A stretch of DNA of 64,000 nt from DATFVJ01 sp963727015 (GTDB lineage Bacteria; Actinomycetota; Actinomycetes; Streptosporangiales; Streptosporangiaceae). Under the pieces are notes generated by a model. The model was not told the DNA's origin and did no database searches. It saw nothing but the letters and a program-made list of their open reading frames with translations. The position numbers and the translations under genes are program-made. Positions 55,157-64,000 of the stretch are shown piece by piece. The stretch lies in the NCBI GenBank assembly GCA_963727015.1, contig CAVSEV010000005.1:930001-994000 (forward strand). Direction: 5' to 3'. Positions within the stretch are counted from its first letter, which is position 1, and every line of letters begins with the position of its first letter.

Positions 55157-55509
55157 AAGCGGAAAAGCAGCCGCCCGCGCGACTGATGACCACATTCTGT
55201 GGCCAACAATCGCACCCAAGACAAGCGCGAAACCGCCGATCTGTGCTCCTTGAGGCCGGCGATCGGTGGTGGCTGGCACCGCACAGATCGTCGTGCTGTA
55301 TGCAACCGCACGCTTGGCGCTGGGAATCGGCGGCGCACCGAACTGCTCTGTCGCGCCGACCGCATGGGTGCAGATCGGCGGCTCGGGCCCGCCATGCGCT
55401 CCCTTTTCGAGCGCGGGAGAGCAAGTACGCTAAGCCGACGCTTTTTGCAGCGCGGCCCAGCCGTCCTAGCGAACGCCGTCGTGTACGCCCGAGTCCAGGA
55501 GGTCCCGCC
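55157..55509. other. Leader region without a gene
   Basis: 353 bp before the receiver-reductase gene. I see no conserved frame or clear promoter. It ends in an AGGAGGT ribosome site at 55497-55503 for the next gene. Confidence 0.5.
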
Positions 55510-57194
55510 ATGACCGAGCCGATCTCCGCCACACCGATCTTCGTCGTGGTCGACGAGGACCCGTCCACCGTACAGGCGCTGGTCGGCGACCTTGAGCGCC
55601 GCTTTCACGCGGACTATCGTGTCGTTGGCGAGATCTCCGCATCGGCTGCGCTGGAGCGCCTGAGTGCGCTGCACGACTCAGGCGATCAGGTCGCGTTGAT
55701 CATCTGTCACGAATCCATGCACCCGTTGTCCGGCTCCCAGCTGCTGGCGCGCAGCCGGTCCATCTATCCGGACGCCAAACGGATCCTGCTGATCGACTAC
55801 GGCGACCCGCGCATGCTCGACGTCATCGCGCAGGGGATGGCGCTTGGTCACGTCGAGTACTACCTGACCAAGCCCTGGCGGCCCCGCCAGCACCTGCTCT
55901 ACCCAGTGGTCGGCGAGGCGCTGGTGAGCTGGACCCGGCGCAACTCTCCGGGGTTCGAGCTGGTCCGCATCGTCGGCGATCGCTGGGATCCGACCTCCTA
56001 CCAGCTGCGCGACGCGCTGGAACGCAACAACGTTCCGTACGGCTTCTACGACCGCGACTCGCCGGAGGGCGCAGAATTGCTGCAGCAGCTGGACGCGGTT
56101 CCCGACAACCCGGTGATCTTCTTGGCCGGCGGACGGGTGCTGACCACCTACACGCAGGTCGACATCGCGGAGGCGGTCGGCGCGCAAGTGCGGCCGAAGC
56201 TCGACGCCTACGACGTGGTCGTCGTCGGCGCGGGGCCGGCCGGCCTGAGTGCCGCGGTGTACGGCGCGTCCGAAGGGCTGTCCACCCTGGTGCTAGAGAG
56301 CCTGGCGATGGGCGGGCAGGCTGGCACCAGCTCGCGGATCCGCAACTTCCTTGGCTTTCCCGCGGGCATCAGCGGAGACGAGCTGGCCGAACGGGCGTTC
56401 CAGCAGGCCTGGATGTTCGGCGCGGAGTTCGTCTTCATCAACGGCGCAACCGGGCTGTCAGCCCGGGGAGGCGGGCTAATTGTCACGCTGGCCGGCGGCG
56501 GCCAGGTGACCGCCCGGGCGGTCGTGCTGGCCACCGGCGTCACCTACCGGCAGCTGGACGCGCCGGGCATCGCCGACCTCATCGGCGCCGGCGTATTCTA
56601 CGGCTCGGCGATGTCAGAGGCACCCGCGCTCAAGGACCAGGACGTGTTCATCGTCGGCGCCGGGAACTCTGCCGGGCAGGCGGCGGTCTACCTCGCCAGA
56701 TCGGCGCGCAGCGTCACCTTGCTGGTACGAGCGGACAACCTTGCCAAGAGCATGTCCGACTACCTCATCAAGGAAATCGAAGCCACCCCGCGGGTGCAGG
56801 TCCGGCTGCAGACCGAGGTGGCCGCCGCGCGCGGCGGCCACCGGCTCGCCGAACTGGACCTGCGCGACCGGCGCACCGGCCGGGACGAGACGGTGCAGGC
56901 CGCGGCGCTGTTCGTCATGATCGGCGCGACCCCGCACACTGACTGGCTACCCGGCGATGTCACACGCGACCAGCACGGGTTCATCCCGACGGGCCGCGAC
57001 CTGCCCAGCGACGATCCGGCCGGAGCGAGCCCGTGCCACTTCCGCTGGAAACCAGCCTGCCGGGCGTGTTCGCCGTCGGCGACGTGCGCGCCGGCTCGGT
57101 GAAGCGGGTGGCGTCGGCCGTCGGGGAGGGGTCGGTGGCCGTCCCCCAGATTCACCAGCACCTGCTGCGCAAGACCAGCCGGTCGGCCGGTTAG
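55510..57194 (+). pseudogene. Receiver-like domain fused to thioredoxin-reductase-like FAD protein; frameshift near the end
   Basis: ATG 55510, strong AGGAGGT. Residues 1-130 resemble a response-regulator receiver (IFVVVDEDPSTVQALVGDL, RILLIDYG, YYLTKPWRP). After a linker domain (about 140-220), the FAD/NAD part starts at VVVVGAGPAGLSAAVYG with GGQAGTSSRIRNFLGFP and a second dinucleotide site VFIVGAGNSAGQAAVYLA. The redox CxxC of true thioredoxin reductases is absent between them. Near 57030 the frame changes: LETSLPGVFAVGDVRAGSV continues to TAG 57192-57194 and completes the FAD site. This fused architecture is known in actinobacteria; its signal is unknown. Confidence 0.85.
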
Positions 57195-57351
57195 ACCCCG
57201 CAGCACCCCGCTGCCCGCGGGCCCGTTCTGGCCGAAAGCGGCGGGACAGGGCAAGACTGCCCACCCCTTGCGTGCCGCTCCTTCACCCGCGCGCTTCCTC
57301 GTCCGCCTAGCGTGAAGCTTCACTGCCCGTGCCTGCTTGGTATTGCCGCCG

Positions 57352-57615
57352 TCATTTGCGAGCCTGCTTGGCCTCCGCAGCTCGCACCGCCTCGAGCGTG
57401 ACCGGACCGCGGATGACCTGGCTGAAATGCTGGAACGACAGGGCAATCGCCCAGGCGGTAAGTGCGGCGATGAGTAGCCCGTCGCCCCGGACCCCAAGGA
57501 CGCGAAGGACGATGACGGCGGCCGCGCCAACTACGAAGCCGATGACGTGGGCGGCGAAGTCGCGCCACCGCTGGATGCCGGTGGCCAGATCGATGAGGTG
57601 CTGGTCGCTGGTCAT
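57352..57615 (-). CDS. Small 2TM-domain membrane protein
   Basis: 87 residues, ATG 57615 with GGAGG 5 bp upstream. Two transmembrane segments (about 22-40 and 45-65, FAAHVIGFVVGAAAVIVLRV and the next), preceded by LATGIQRWRDFAAH and followed by a short basic/Glu tail. It fits the 2TM-domain family of small proteins linked to sensor kinases and regulators. Function unknown. Confidence 0.75.
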   Translation of the reverse strand: MTSDQHLIDLATGIQRWRDFAAHVIGFVVGAAAVIVLRVLGVRGDGLLIAALTAWAIALSFQHFSQVIRGPVTLEAVRAAEAKQARK

Positions 57616-58559
57616 GTGGGCCTCCGTTTAGGTTCACTCGCCGAGCGGGTTGGACGCCCCGTGAAGGTACCCAGAACCTGATTTGCGCTGCACAAGCCCT
57701 GCCGTCCTCACTGGCCTGGCCTTCATCGGCGTATAGCCCAGCGGCTGGCCCATCGACTCCATCATCGCCCTCGGCATCGCCGCATGGCCGATCGGGGAAG
57801 GTCGCGGACTGCTGCTAGACAGGCGATAAAGCCGCACAGGAGTAAAGATCGCCGGGCGGGCGGAGTCCCCTTCGAGGGCGCGGGCCCGGCCGTGCCCGCT
57901 GCGTACCCTATGGGCCTGCGATGGCGGCTAGCCACGGTCACTCGCCGGGGATCGAGCAACTCCGCTGGAGAGTTGCGCGCGACCTGATGAGACCCGTCGG
58001 GTGCAGCGCCTCAACCCGTGGACCGCTGCCCGGCATACGTGCCCGCCCTCCCGACCCCGTGGTTCGCGTGGACCATGGTCCCGCTGTGGTCAACCGTTGC
58101 GGTGATACATAACGACACCCCGAACGGCGCATTCGCCTCGGACTTGACAAGCACATAATCGGCATTCGGCGTGCCTCTGACCTTCCATTACGACGCTGGG
58201 TCGCTCAACTTCGCGCCACGCAGTCTGCCTCAAGACCACGAGTGAACATGCCGGTCAGCGCATAAGTATGTCCGCTCTCAACGCGCTCTTCTCGGCATTA
58301 CAGTAAGTGAGGTGCTGTCGAGACGCGATTGACGGTGGTATCTGATGCGATCTTCCACCGATCATCTCGGCCTGCAGTGGTTGGTCGCACTTCCGTGCTA
58401 CGTCTGGCGTAGCCTGTTTTCGCGAGTCGGCGGGCGGGGCGTTCTTCTCGCTCGGCCGCTTCTCGCTCCGACATGCCTGCACGGCCCAACCGCGCTCCGC
58501 GTCCGGCTGATCGTCCCGGGGCACGCTCACCGCCGGTCCTGGTGCGGCGCGGCGCATGG
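57616..58559. other. No supported gene
   Basis: About 940 bp with lower coding quality. Scattered short frames show no motif, ribosome site or codon bias. It separates the 2TM gene from the end of the NACHT operon, which reads towards it. Confidence 0.5.
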
Positions 58560-58882
58560 TCACTCGTAGAACTCTTCGACATCCGGCAGGTCTAGGCGGA
58601 TGACGTAGACGGCGTGGTCGGCGGTCGGCCGGATCGGTCAGGAAGCGGACGCGTTCGCCGGTGCGGATGGTGCGGAAGCCTTCGGTGACGATGTCGGCGT
58701 AGTTGAAGGAGTAGGTCGTGCCGGTCTCGTCGTCGCGGACGAAGTAGGTTCCCTGGCGCCCGGCAGGGCCGCTGCCGGAGGGCTGGCGGTCGGTGATGCG
58801 GCCGAACCGCTGGCTATCGGCAGGGCTTGCCGGCCGGCTCCGGTTGCGGCGGGTGCGACCGCGTCGTGGCGTCGGTATTCAT
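58560..58882 (-). pseudogene. Small OB-fold/cold-shock-like protein, last gene of NACHT operon; frameshifted
   Basis: ATG 58882 overlaps the preceding stop (ATGA). The readable parts are FGRITDRQPSGSG, GTYFVRDDETGTTYSFNYAD, IVTEGFRTIRTGERVRFLTD, and in another frame HAVYVIRLDLPDVEEFYE to the stop at 58560. The pattern G-x-I ... YFV ... F ... G-x-R-V-x-F is like cold-shock/S1 OB-fold proteins, so nucleic-acid binding is inferred. Two one-base changes are needed to join it. Length would be about 105 residues. Confidence 0.55.
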
Positions 58883-61555
58883 GCGAGGTCCTCGACGCAG
58901 CGGAAGCCGACGGCGTTACTGGCGCCGCGGCGGCGGTAGGTGCCCTTGGACGAGGCCTGCACCGCGCGGTAGGGGTTGTCGAAGGACCCGCCGCAGATGA
59001 CCGCCTCGTTCAGATCCTCCAGCACGGTCGCGGTGAACTCCCAGACGTTCCCCACCATCTCCCGGATCCCGAACGGCGAGCGGTTGCCGGGATGCGCGTC
59101 CACCGGGCCGGGCAGGGCGCTCCTTGAGCCGGCCGCGGTCAAGCTCAGCTCGCCACGCCTCGTAGGTGATCAAAGGGCGATCGCTCCAGGAGTCGGCGCA
59201 GTTGACGGCCGAGATGTCGACCTCGTCGCCCCAGGGGAACAGGCGCCCGTCGGCGCCCCGGGCGGCGGCCTCCCATTCCAGCGAGGTGGGCAGCCGCTTG
59301 CCCTCGAATCGGGCGAACGCGTACGCGCTCCACCAGTTGACCGCGATCGCCGGATGGTTCTCGTAGGCGGGGTCGTCGTAGTAGCCCGGGACGCGCAGCC
59401 GTTCGTGCCACGGCTGGTGGGTGAAGCCGGATGGCATGGCCGGATGGTCCCACTGGGCCGACCCGTGGCGGGCGACCGCTTCCAGGAAGCGCTTGTACCG
59501 TGCAACCGTGACGGGGAATCGGTCGAATTTCACCGGCCGCTCGACGCGGCGCAGCATCAGATGGTGCCCGGGCCCGACCACGTAGACGCCCGCGGGCAGG
59601 ACGCAGTCATCGGTTCCAGCCACGCTCGAACGGCGGCACAGGAACTCCCGGACCTGCTCGGTCAGGCGGGGCCGCCCGGCGGCCACCATGGCCGCGTCGC
59701 GGCGCTGCGGGGTCGCGCAGGAACTCCGCCGCCAGCAGCTCCTGGTAGGCGGCATGCCGGAACGCCACCGTAGCGACAACCCCACCGGCCGATCAGCGGG
59801 CCGGAACAGCGACCTGAGCCTGCAGCTGTCGAAGCCCAGATGGCCGCCGTCGAACACCGAGATGCCGAATTCATTGACCAGCTCGACCAGAGTGAAGGTG
59901 GTGACACCCTGCAGGAAGGCCAGCCCGAAGAAGGCCACGACTCGCGGCAGCATCGCCGGATCCAGCGACCTGGGTGATGTGCGTCCACAGCAGGCTGCCC
60001 AGATCACCCTGGTGGGCCGCCCCGACCTCGGCGGCCACGCGCACCACCAGCGGTGAACCCCCAGCCGCCTCATCCAGCAAAAGCACAGAGAACCGGGGTA
60101 CCTTCAGCGGGTCGACTCCTTGGGCGTGCAGTTGCTGCACCAGCTTCTCTGGCATCAGGCTGGTGCCATCCAGGAGCCGGCGGACCTCTGGTGAGTCTTC
60201 GAGGAACGACACCCGCGAGGTGGTGACCACGGCCGATTCCGCCGACAGCACCTGCGCCAGATCCCCGAACAGTTCCAGGAACCCCGCCTGGGTCATCTCG
60301 GTCACGGCCTCATCGATGCCGTCCAGGGCGCACAGCACCGAGCCTGCCCGGGCGAAGTAGTGGAAGACCGGGAACACGTACGCGGTCTCCACCGCCATGA
60401 ACGGCGCCAGCGTGCGGGCGACGAACTCGGCGAACGGCTCGTCGCGGCGCTTGAGGCTCATGTCGAAGAAGAACCGGTACCGCCGCGCCGCGGCGCCCGG
60501 AGCCGCCGCGACGAGGCGTTTGAGCAGCGTCGTCTTCCCGCTGCCCGGCCGGCCGACGATGAGCAGGTTCCCGCCGCTCGCCGCCAATTCCTCGAGCAGC
60601 CGCGACGCGGCGCCGGCCTTGGAGATCCGCATCTGGCCCGAACGATCATCGGTGGTCAGCACATCACCCGATGACCGGGACATCGACCGCATCCGAGCTG
60701 GTACCGCCGGTCCGGGGGACAGGCCAGCAGGACTCGGGTACAGACCGAGAACGTCGGCCAGGTGACGGTCCACGTCGACGAACGCGTCCATGAAGTGGTC
60801 GTAGGTCACCACCCGGCAGTCCTCACGCAGCGGTTCGGGAACCCGGCCGCCGCTTTCATCCTCCAGGATCAGGAACCGGGTCAGCTTGGGCAGCTGGGTC
60901 TGCAGCAGCTGCCCGCCGGTGGCCGCGAGCACCTGGGCGACCTCGGCGGCGTCCTTGCTGAGCAGCAGCTCCACGTACTCGCTGCGCAGCCCGCGTTCGC
61001 GCAGCGAACAGCTGGTAGACGGTGTGGTGGGATAACTCGAACCGTTTGACCGGCCGGTAATCGAGGGTCACGTACAGCCCGGCGAGGAACTCCGCCTTGG
61101 CGGCGACCGCCGGGGCGAGCTTGGGCACCTGCCCGGTGAGCGCCCCGCTGCCGGTGCTGGTGTACCAGGCCAGCACGTCCAGCAGCCGCCGCACCGCGGT
61201 CAGCCCGTCCTCGTCGGCGATCTGGAACCCGTCATGGGCGGAGCGGTTGCGCAGCCGCTGAATGTCGCGCAGGGCCTCGATCACCACATGGCTGCGGATG
61301 TACGGCCGGCACCCGGCGATCAGGTCCTTGAGCGTCTTACCCGGCCGGGGTCCCGGGCACGTTGTGGTAGCGCCACAACTGCTTGAGCAGCCGCTCGGTG
61401 ATCTTCCCGACCCAGGTGATCGCGTTCTCCGGGTACCCGTCGCCGAGGGACCGGATCGGCCGCTCGAAATCCAGCCCCAGGTAACGGGCGATCCGCGCAT
61501 GGTCGTCTAACTCGGCCTTCAGCCGCTCCAGCCGCGTATCCAGTTGTGTGCTCAC
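58879..61555 (-). pseudogene. HEPN/DUF4145-like + NACHT NTPase + SUMF1-fold protein; multiple frameshifts
   Basis: Joined length about 890 residues from GTG 61555, coupled to the methyltransferase stop. Order: a helical N-terminal domain with IQRLRNRSAHDGF (Rx4H, like HEPN/DUF4145); a linker (LRSEYVELLLSK, TYDHFMDAFVDVDRHLADVL); a NACHT domain with Walker A GRPGSGKTTLLKRL and Walker B CALDGIDEA and a winged-helix part FRHAAYQELLAAEFLRD; and a C-terminal SUMF1/FGE fold (NWWSAYAFARFEGKRLPTSL, RLFPWGDEVDISAVN, MVGNVWEFTATVLED, SNAVGFRCVEDL). The cysteine pair of active formylglycine-generating enzymes is missing (GGSFDNPYRAV), so the domain is probably a ligand-binding sensor. About five frame changes are needed (near 61340, 61010, 59990, 59790 and 59115). 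Confidence 0.75.
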
Positions 61556-62303
61556 GTCTTCTTCCCCAGGACGAACGCGAATGTGTCGGTGAACTCGATC
61601 CGGTCACCGGGATGATCGCGGCGGATCTCGTCCACCCCCGCCTCCAGTTCGGCGTCGCTGAACGCCGACAGCAGGGACATGTACCGGTCCCGCACCATCT
61701 GCAGATACCGCTCCGGCCGGAAACGCCAGCGGGAAACTCTCCTCCGTCACCTCTGCGGCCAGGCCCGCGTCGCGCATCGCGGCGGCAATGTCCGCCGGAT
61801 CGGGCTGATGCTCCGCGAACACCTTCAACGCCTCGCGCGAACAGCGGATAGGTGATCCGCGTCGGCAGCATCACGACCAGCATCCGCCCACCCGGTTTCA
61901 GCAGCCGCGCCAGCCCGCCAATCACCGCGGCCCGGTCATCGACGTGATGCAGCACCTCCTTGAGCAGGATCGCGTCGTAGCCGTCATGAGGGAGCGCCAC
62001 CCGCCCAAAGGCCAGATCCTCCGCGCTCGCGGCGACCGGGATCAGCCGATCATCGCGCGGCACCTGCGCCAGCATCCCGGCAGACGGCTCGGCGCACACC
62101 ACGGCCGCCGCGTGCTCGGCGAGCCCGCGCGCATACAGGCCGGTGCCGCAGCCGACGTCGGCGACCAGGTCACCATCGGAGAGCTGTAACCGCCGCAGGA
62201 TGCAGCCGGTCATCCATGCCAGGAACTCGGGACTGTAGGCCCAGTTCTGGTCATAGGTGGCGGCCAGGCGGTCGTAGTGGTTCCGCGTGACGTCCCCGTT
62301 CAC
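61552..62303 (-). pseudogene. Class I SAM-dependent methyltransferase, frameshifted
   Basis: GTG 62303. MNGDVTRNHYDRLAATYDQNW, then motif I VADVGCGTGLYARGL, acidic motif II VVCAEPSAGML, and LLKEVLHHVDDRAAVIGGLAR, LLKPGGRMLVVMLPT. After RITYPLFA (about 61845) the frame moves to EALKVFAEHQPDPADIAAAM, then again near 61730 to LSAFSDAELEAGVDEIRRDH, ending FAFVLGKKT at 61552. About 250 residues. The stop overlaps the NACHT gene start (GTGA). Substrate unknown. No DNA-methylase motif (DPPY/NPPY) is seen, so a small molecule or protein target is more likely. Confidence 0.78.
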
Positions 62304-62387
62304 GGGCGGCCCTCCAGCCGAAGTGGCAGCGCAAGTTCCCAGCCTCCATGGGCTTGTCCGTGACGGTCAAGGCAACAATCCAGATCC

Positions 62388-63344
62388 TTAACGGCGGTGC
62401 GGCCGTTCCCCAAGACCAGATGGTGCGGACCGAGCCGGCGGAGGCGCGGCAGACCCGCCACCGGCCAGCTCGCGGACGAGGGGAGAGCTGGCAAATGCCC
62501 GGGATACCTTCACCAGCCAGGCCGCCTCGCTGACCAGGTCGACGCCGCCGCGCACGGCTGGCCCGGCGGTGCCCGGAATTCGCGCCGTTCGCAGGACGAC
62601 CGGCCGCCCTGGCGCGCATCGGCAGCGGCGAGGACAGCGGCCTCGACCGTGGCGGCAAGGTCGTCCCCGGCCAGCCCAGCGCTCATGCGCCGCCGTCGTT
62701 GCGGCCGCGCGTGCGGCCGGGTCCTGGTAGGGCCGCAACGCCAGCGCGGCGTCGCGGATCTCGATGACCCTTCGATACAGCCGCGACCGCGCCGTGAGCC
62801 TGGCACCGCCGGACACGGCGCATTCGGCTTCGGGAACCGCCTCCCGTAACGCCGCCCACAGGGGACGCAGCTCCCGCAAGCGACGCCAGGTGCCAGACTT
62901 CAGGCCTGCCAGGAGGCCTGCGCGTTCCAGCAGGAGGAATGCGAAGGTCTCGGCTTCCAGCTCCGTCACCGGAGTGCCGGCGGTGTCACCGAGGATCATC
63001 TGAACCAGCTCGGTGCTCACGTCGGGCACCAGCCGCCGGTCAATCGACGCGCCCTTTTCCGGGCCGAGGACGACGTACGCGACCAGGTGCGCCGCGATGT
63101 GCGCCTGGTGGAATGGCGAGGTCTGCTGCTCGTAGTAGATGTAGTCCGCGGCAGCCGTTCGGGCCCATAACCCGGACGGGTTGCCCGGCTCGATGGTTAC
63201 CGGGACCAGCCGGATGGCGCGAGGATCACGGCGCTCCAGCTGGCCGGCCCGCGTTCCGAGGTCAAACGGCACCGGGAGATCGAGCTCGCCGACCTTCACG
63301 GAGATCTGCCGCACGGCGTGGCGTGCTGCGCGGCCGTACCTCAT
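62388..63344 (-). CDS. ImmA-like regulator component fused to DUF6545-like C-terminus
   Basis: 318 residues, ATG 63344 coupled to the preceding stop. The first 170 residues match actinobacterial regulator-component/toxin-component proteins (ADYIYYEQQTSPFHQAHI, then a stretch where HExxH would be but reads AAHLVAYVVLG, lacking the Glu). Residues 170-320 resemble the cytoplasmic end of the MAB_1171c/DUF6545 family (AVPEAECAV, RSRLYRRVIEIRDAALALRPY, SEAAWLVKVSRAFASSPLV), but the membrane domain that should lie between is absent. In 62600-62680 the reading leaves the family frame (DDLAATVEAAVLAAADA is in another frame) and returns, so two compensating indels are likely. Confidence 0.65.
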   Translation of the reverse strand: MRYGRAARHAVRQISVKVGELDLPVPFDLGTRAGQLERRDPRAIRLVPVTIEPGNPSGLWARTAAADYIYYEQQTSPFHQAHIAAHLVAYVVLGPEKGASIDRRLVPDVSTELVQMILGDTAGTPVTELEAETFAFLLLERAGLLAGLKSGTWRRLRELRPLWAALREAVPEAECAVSGGARLTARSRLYRRVIEIRDAALALRPYQDPAARAAATTAAHERWAGRGRPCRHGRGRCPRRCRCAPGRPVVLRTARIPGTAGPAVRGGVDLVSEAAWLVKVSRAFASSPLVRELAGGGSAAPPPARSAPSGLGERPHRR

Positions 63345-63616
63345 GGCCTGCCCCGCTCATGCCGGCCCGAGCCCGAGCCCGATCCTGCGTCCCGCCACGC
63401 CGCGACCAGCTCGGCGCGCAGCAATGCGACGTCCCCCATCGATTCCGCGAGCGCCCCCAGCCCCCCGGCGTCGGCCGGCTGCCATAACCAGGCCTGGATG
63501 ACCTCGGTCAGCGCCGGGTTGGCCGAATCGACCAGCCAGGCCATGAACCGCCCGGCCGCGTCGGCCACATCGATCTCGGTTGCCTGATAGTCCCTTCCGA
63601 TCACATAGACCCGCAC
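63341..63616 (-). CDS. Small protein of unknown function, first gene of NACHT operon
   Basis: 91 residues from GTG 63616, chosen for GGGGAGG 6 bp upstream; the frame is open further but without support. It starts VRVYVIGRDYQATEIDVADAAG, then FMAWLVDSANPALTEVIQAW, and ends in a Gly/Ser/Arg tail. No family recognised. Its stop overlaps the next start (ATGA). Divergent from the GntR regulator gene, with about 170 bp between starts. Confidence 0.7.
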   Translation of the reverse strand: MRVYVIGRDYQATEIDVADAAGRFMAWLVDSANPALTEVIQAWLWQPADAGGLGALAESMGDVALLRAELVAAWRDAGSGSGSGRHERGRP

Positions 63617-63784
63617 CGGTAAGCCTCCCCGCACCGGCCCCCCTACAAAGCCCTTGTGCGCAGAACGCGCACCAACAACCATGCGTCGCCCACGTTGGTA
63701 TGTCAAGCTGGTGCGGCCAGGCTTGGCATGTGCGGCCTGGCTAGCTAGCCTGAAGGCACGCTGAACCAGGGGAGAGGACACGAC

Positions 63785-64000
63785 ATGGACGGCGGGCAGT
63801 CCCCTGCGGTCGTCCCGCAGTACGTCAAAATAGCGGGCGACCTACGCGAAAAGATCAAGGACGGCACCTACGGGCCCGGCGCGCTGCTGCCCTCACGCAA
63901 CGAGATCACCGCCATGTACGGCGTGTCCGCCATCACCGCCCGCGACGCGCTATCCATGATCAGCCACGAAGGCTACGCCAAGGCCATCCGCGGCCGCGGC
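63785..64000 (+). CDS. GntR-family transcriptional regulator (partial, runs off right edge)
   Basis: Starts ATG 63785 (GGGGAGAGGA upstream) and runs off the window after 72 codons. Winged-helix signature: PQYVKIAGDLREKIKDGTYG, LLPSRNEITAMYGVS, ITARDALSMISHEGYA. This is the GntR N-terminal DNA-binding domain. Regulators of this type (KorSA-like) control many actinobacterial integrative elements. It may regulate the divergent NACHT operon. Confidence 0.9.
   Translation, partial: MDGGQSPAVVPQYVKIAGDLREKIKDGTYGPGALLPSRNEITAMYGVSAITARDALSMISHEGYAKAIRGRG

Noticed and set aside
58879..59640. Active formylglycine-generating enzyme for sulfatases
   Set aside because: The catalytic cysteine pair is not present and no sulfatase gene is nearby.
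61552..62303. DNA modification methyltransferase
   Set aside because: The SAM motif is of the class I small-molecule type and no NPPY/DPPY-like catalytic motif or restriction partner is seen.

Overview
The window is a high-GC actinobacterial chromosome segment. The evidence is the mre/rod elongation cluster, a long Rne/Rng ribonuclease, rplU-rpmA-obgE-proB, a mycothiol-dependent enzyme family, an ECF sigma factor paired with a DGPF protein, frequent GTG starts and GC-rich third positions. MreB, MreC and MreD together with PBP2 and RodA suggest a filamentous or sporulating actinomycete (Streptomyces or Streptosporangiales/Treboniaceae-like). I cannot name the genus from sequence alone.

Core half (1-26.5 kb). 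In order: 3' end of folC, a DUF4233 gene, a 15-bp tandem-repeat spacer, ndk, then mreB-mreC-mreD-mrdA-rodA (lateral wall synthesis). Next come a YCII/DGPF protein with its ECF42-type sigma factor (frameshifted), two paired radical-SAM-family genes, rne/rng, and a GQP-repeat reading frame that may be its displaced tail. Then rplU-rpmA-obgE-proB, a repeat tract and a strong hairpin, an M48 protease divergent from a phenylacetate-CoA ligase, nadD-rsfS-histidine phosphatase, and tRNA-Ala(GGC). Tandem repeats are unusually common here, inside genes (MreD tail, Rne tails, the ProB end) and between them.

Mobile half (26.4 kb to beyond 64 kb). A tyrosine integrase sits against the tRNA-Ala 3' end, followed by an XRE regulator, two excisionase-type HTH proteins, a transglycosylase/NlpC-P60 wall hydrolase, and a type IV secretion-like operon (DUF6668, small membrane protein, anchored VirB8-like protein, TrbL/VirB6-like, SCO6880-like, VirB4-like ATPase, VirD4-like coupling protein, superinfection-immunity protein, DUF4913). 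This is an integrative conjugative element. No relaxase, replication protein or second att site is visible, so it probably runs past the right edge.

Cargo. Two modules look like conflict or defence systems. Module A (39.4-43.9 kb, minus strand) is a tightly coupled trio: a beta-rich/HEAT-like protein, a CHAT caspase-like protease with a visible His/Cys pair, and an alpha/beta hydrolase. Module B (58.6-63.6 kb, minus strand) is a coupled run: a small protein, an ImmA-like/DUF6545-like protein, a SAM methyltransferase, a HEPN/DUF4145-like + NACHT + SUMF1-fold protein, and a small OB-fold-like protein. It is divergent from a GntR regulator. Between them lie an IS4-family transposase, a DHFR-family gene, a truncated amidohydrolase, several frameshifted metabolic genes, a second tyrosine recombinase, and a receiver-thioredoxin-reductase fusion.

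Caution: many genes, especially after 50 kb, are broken by single-base frame changes, often at homopolymers. Either the assembly has indel errors or this region is decaying. Frame-joined interpretations are marked as such.
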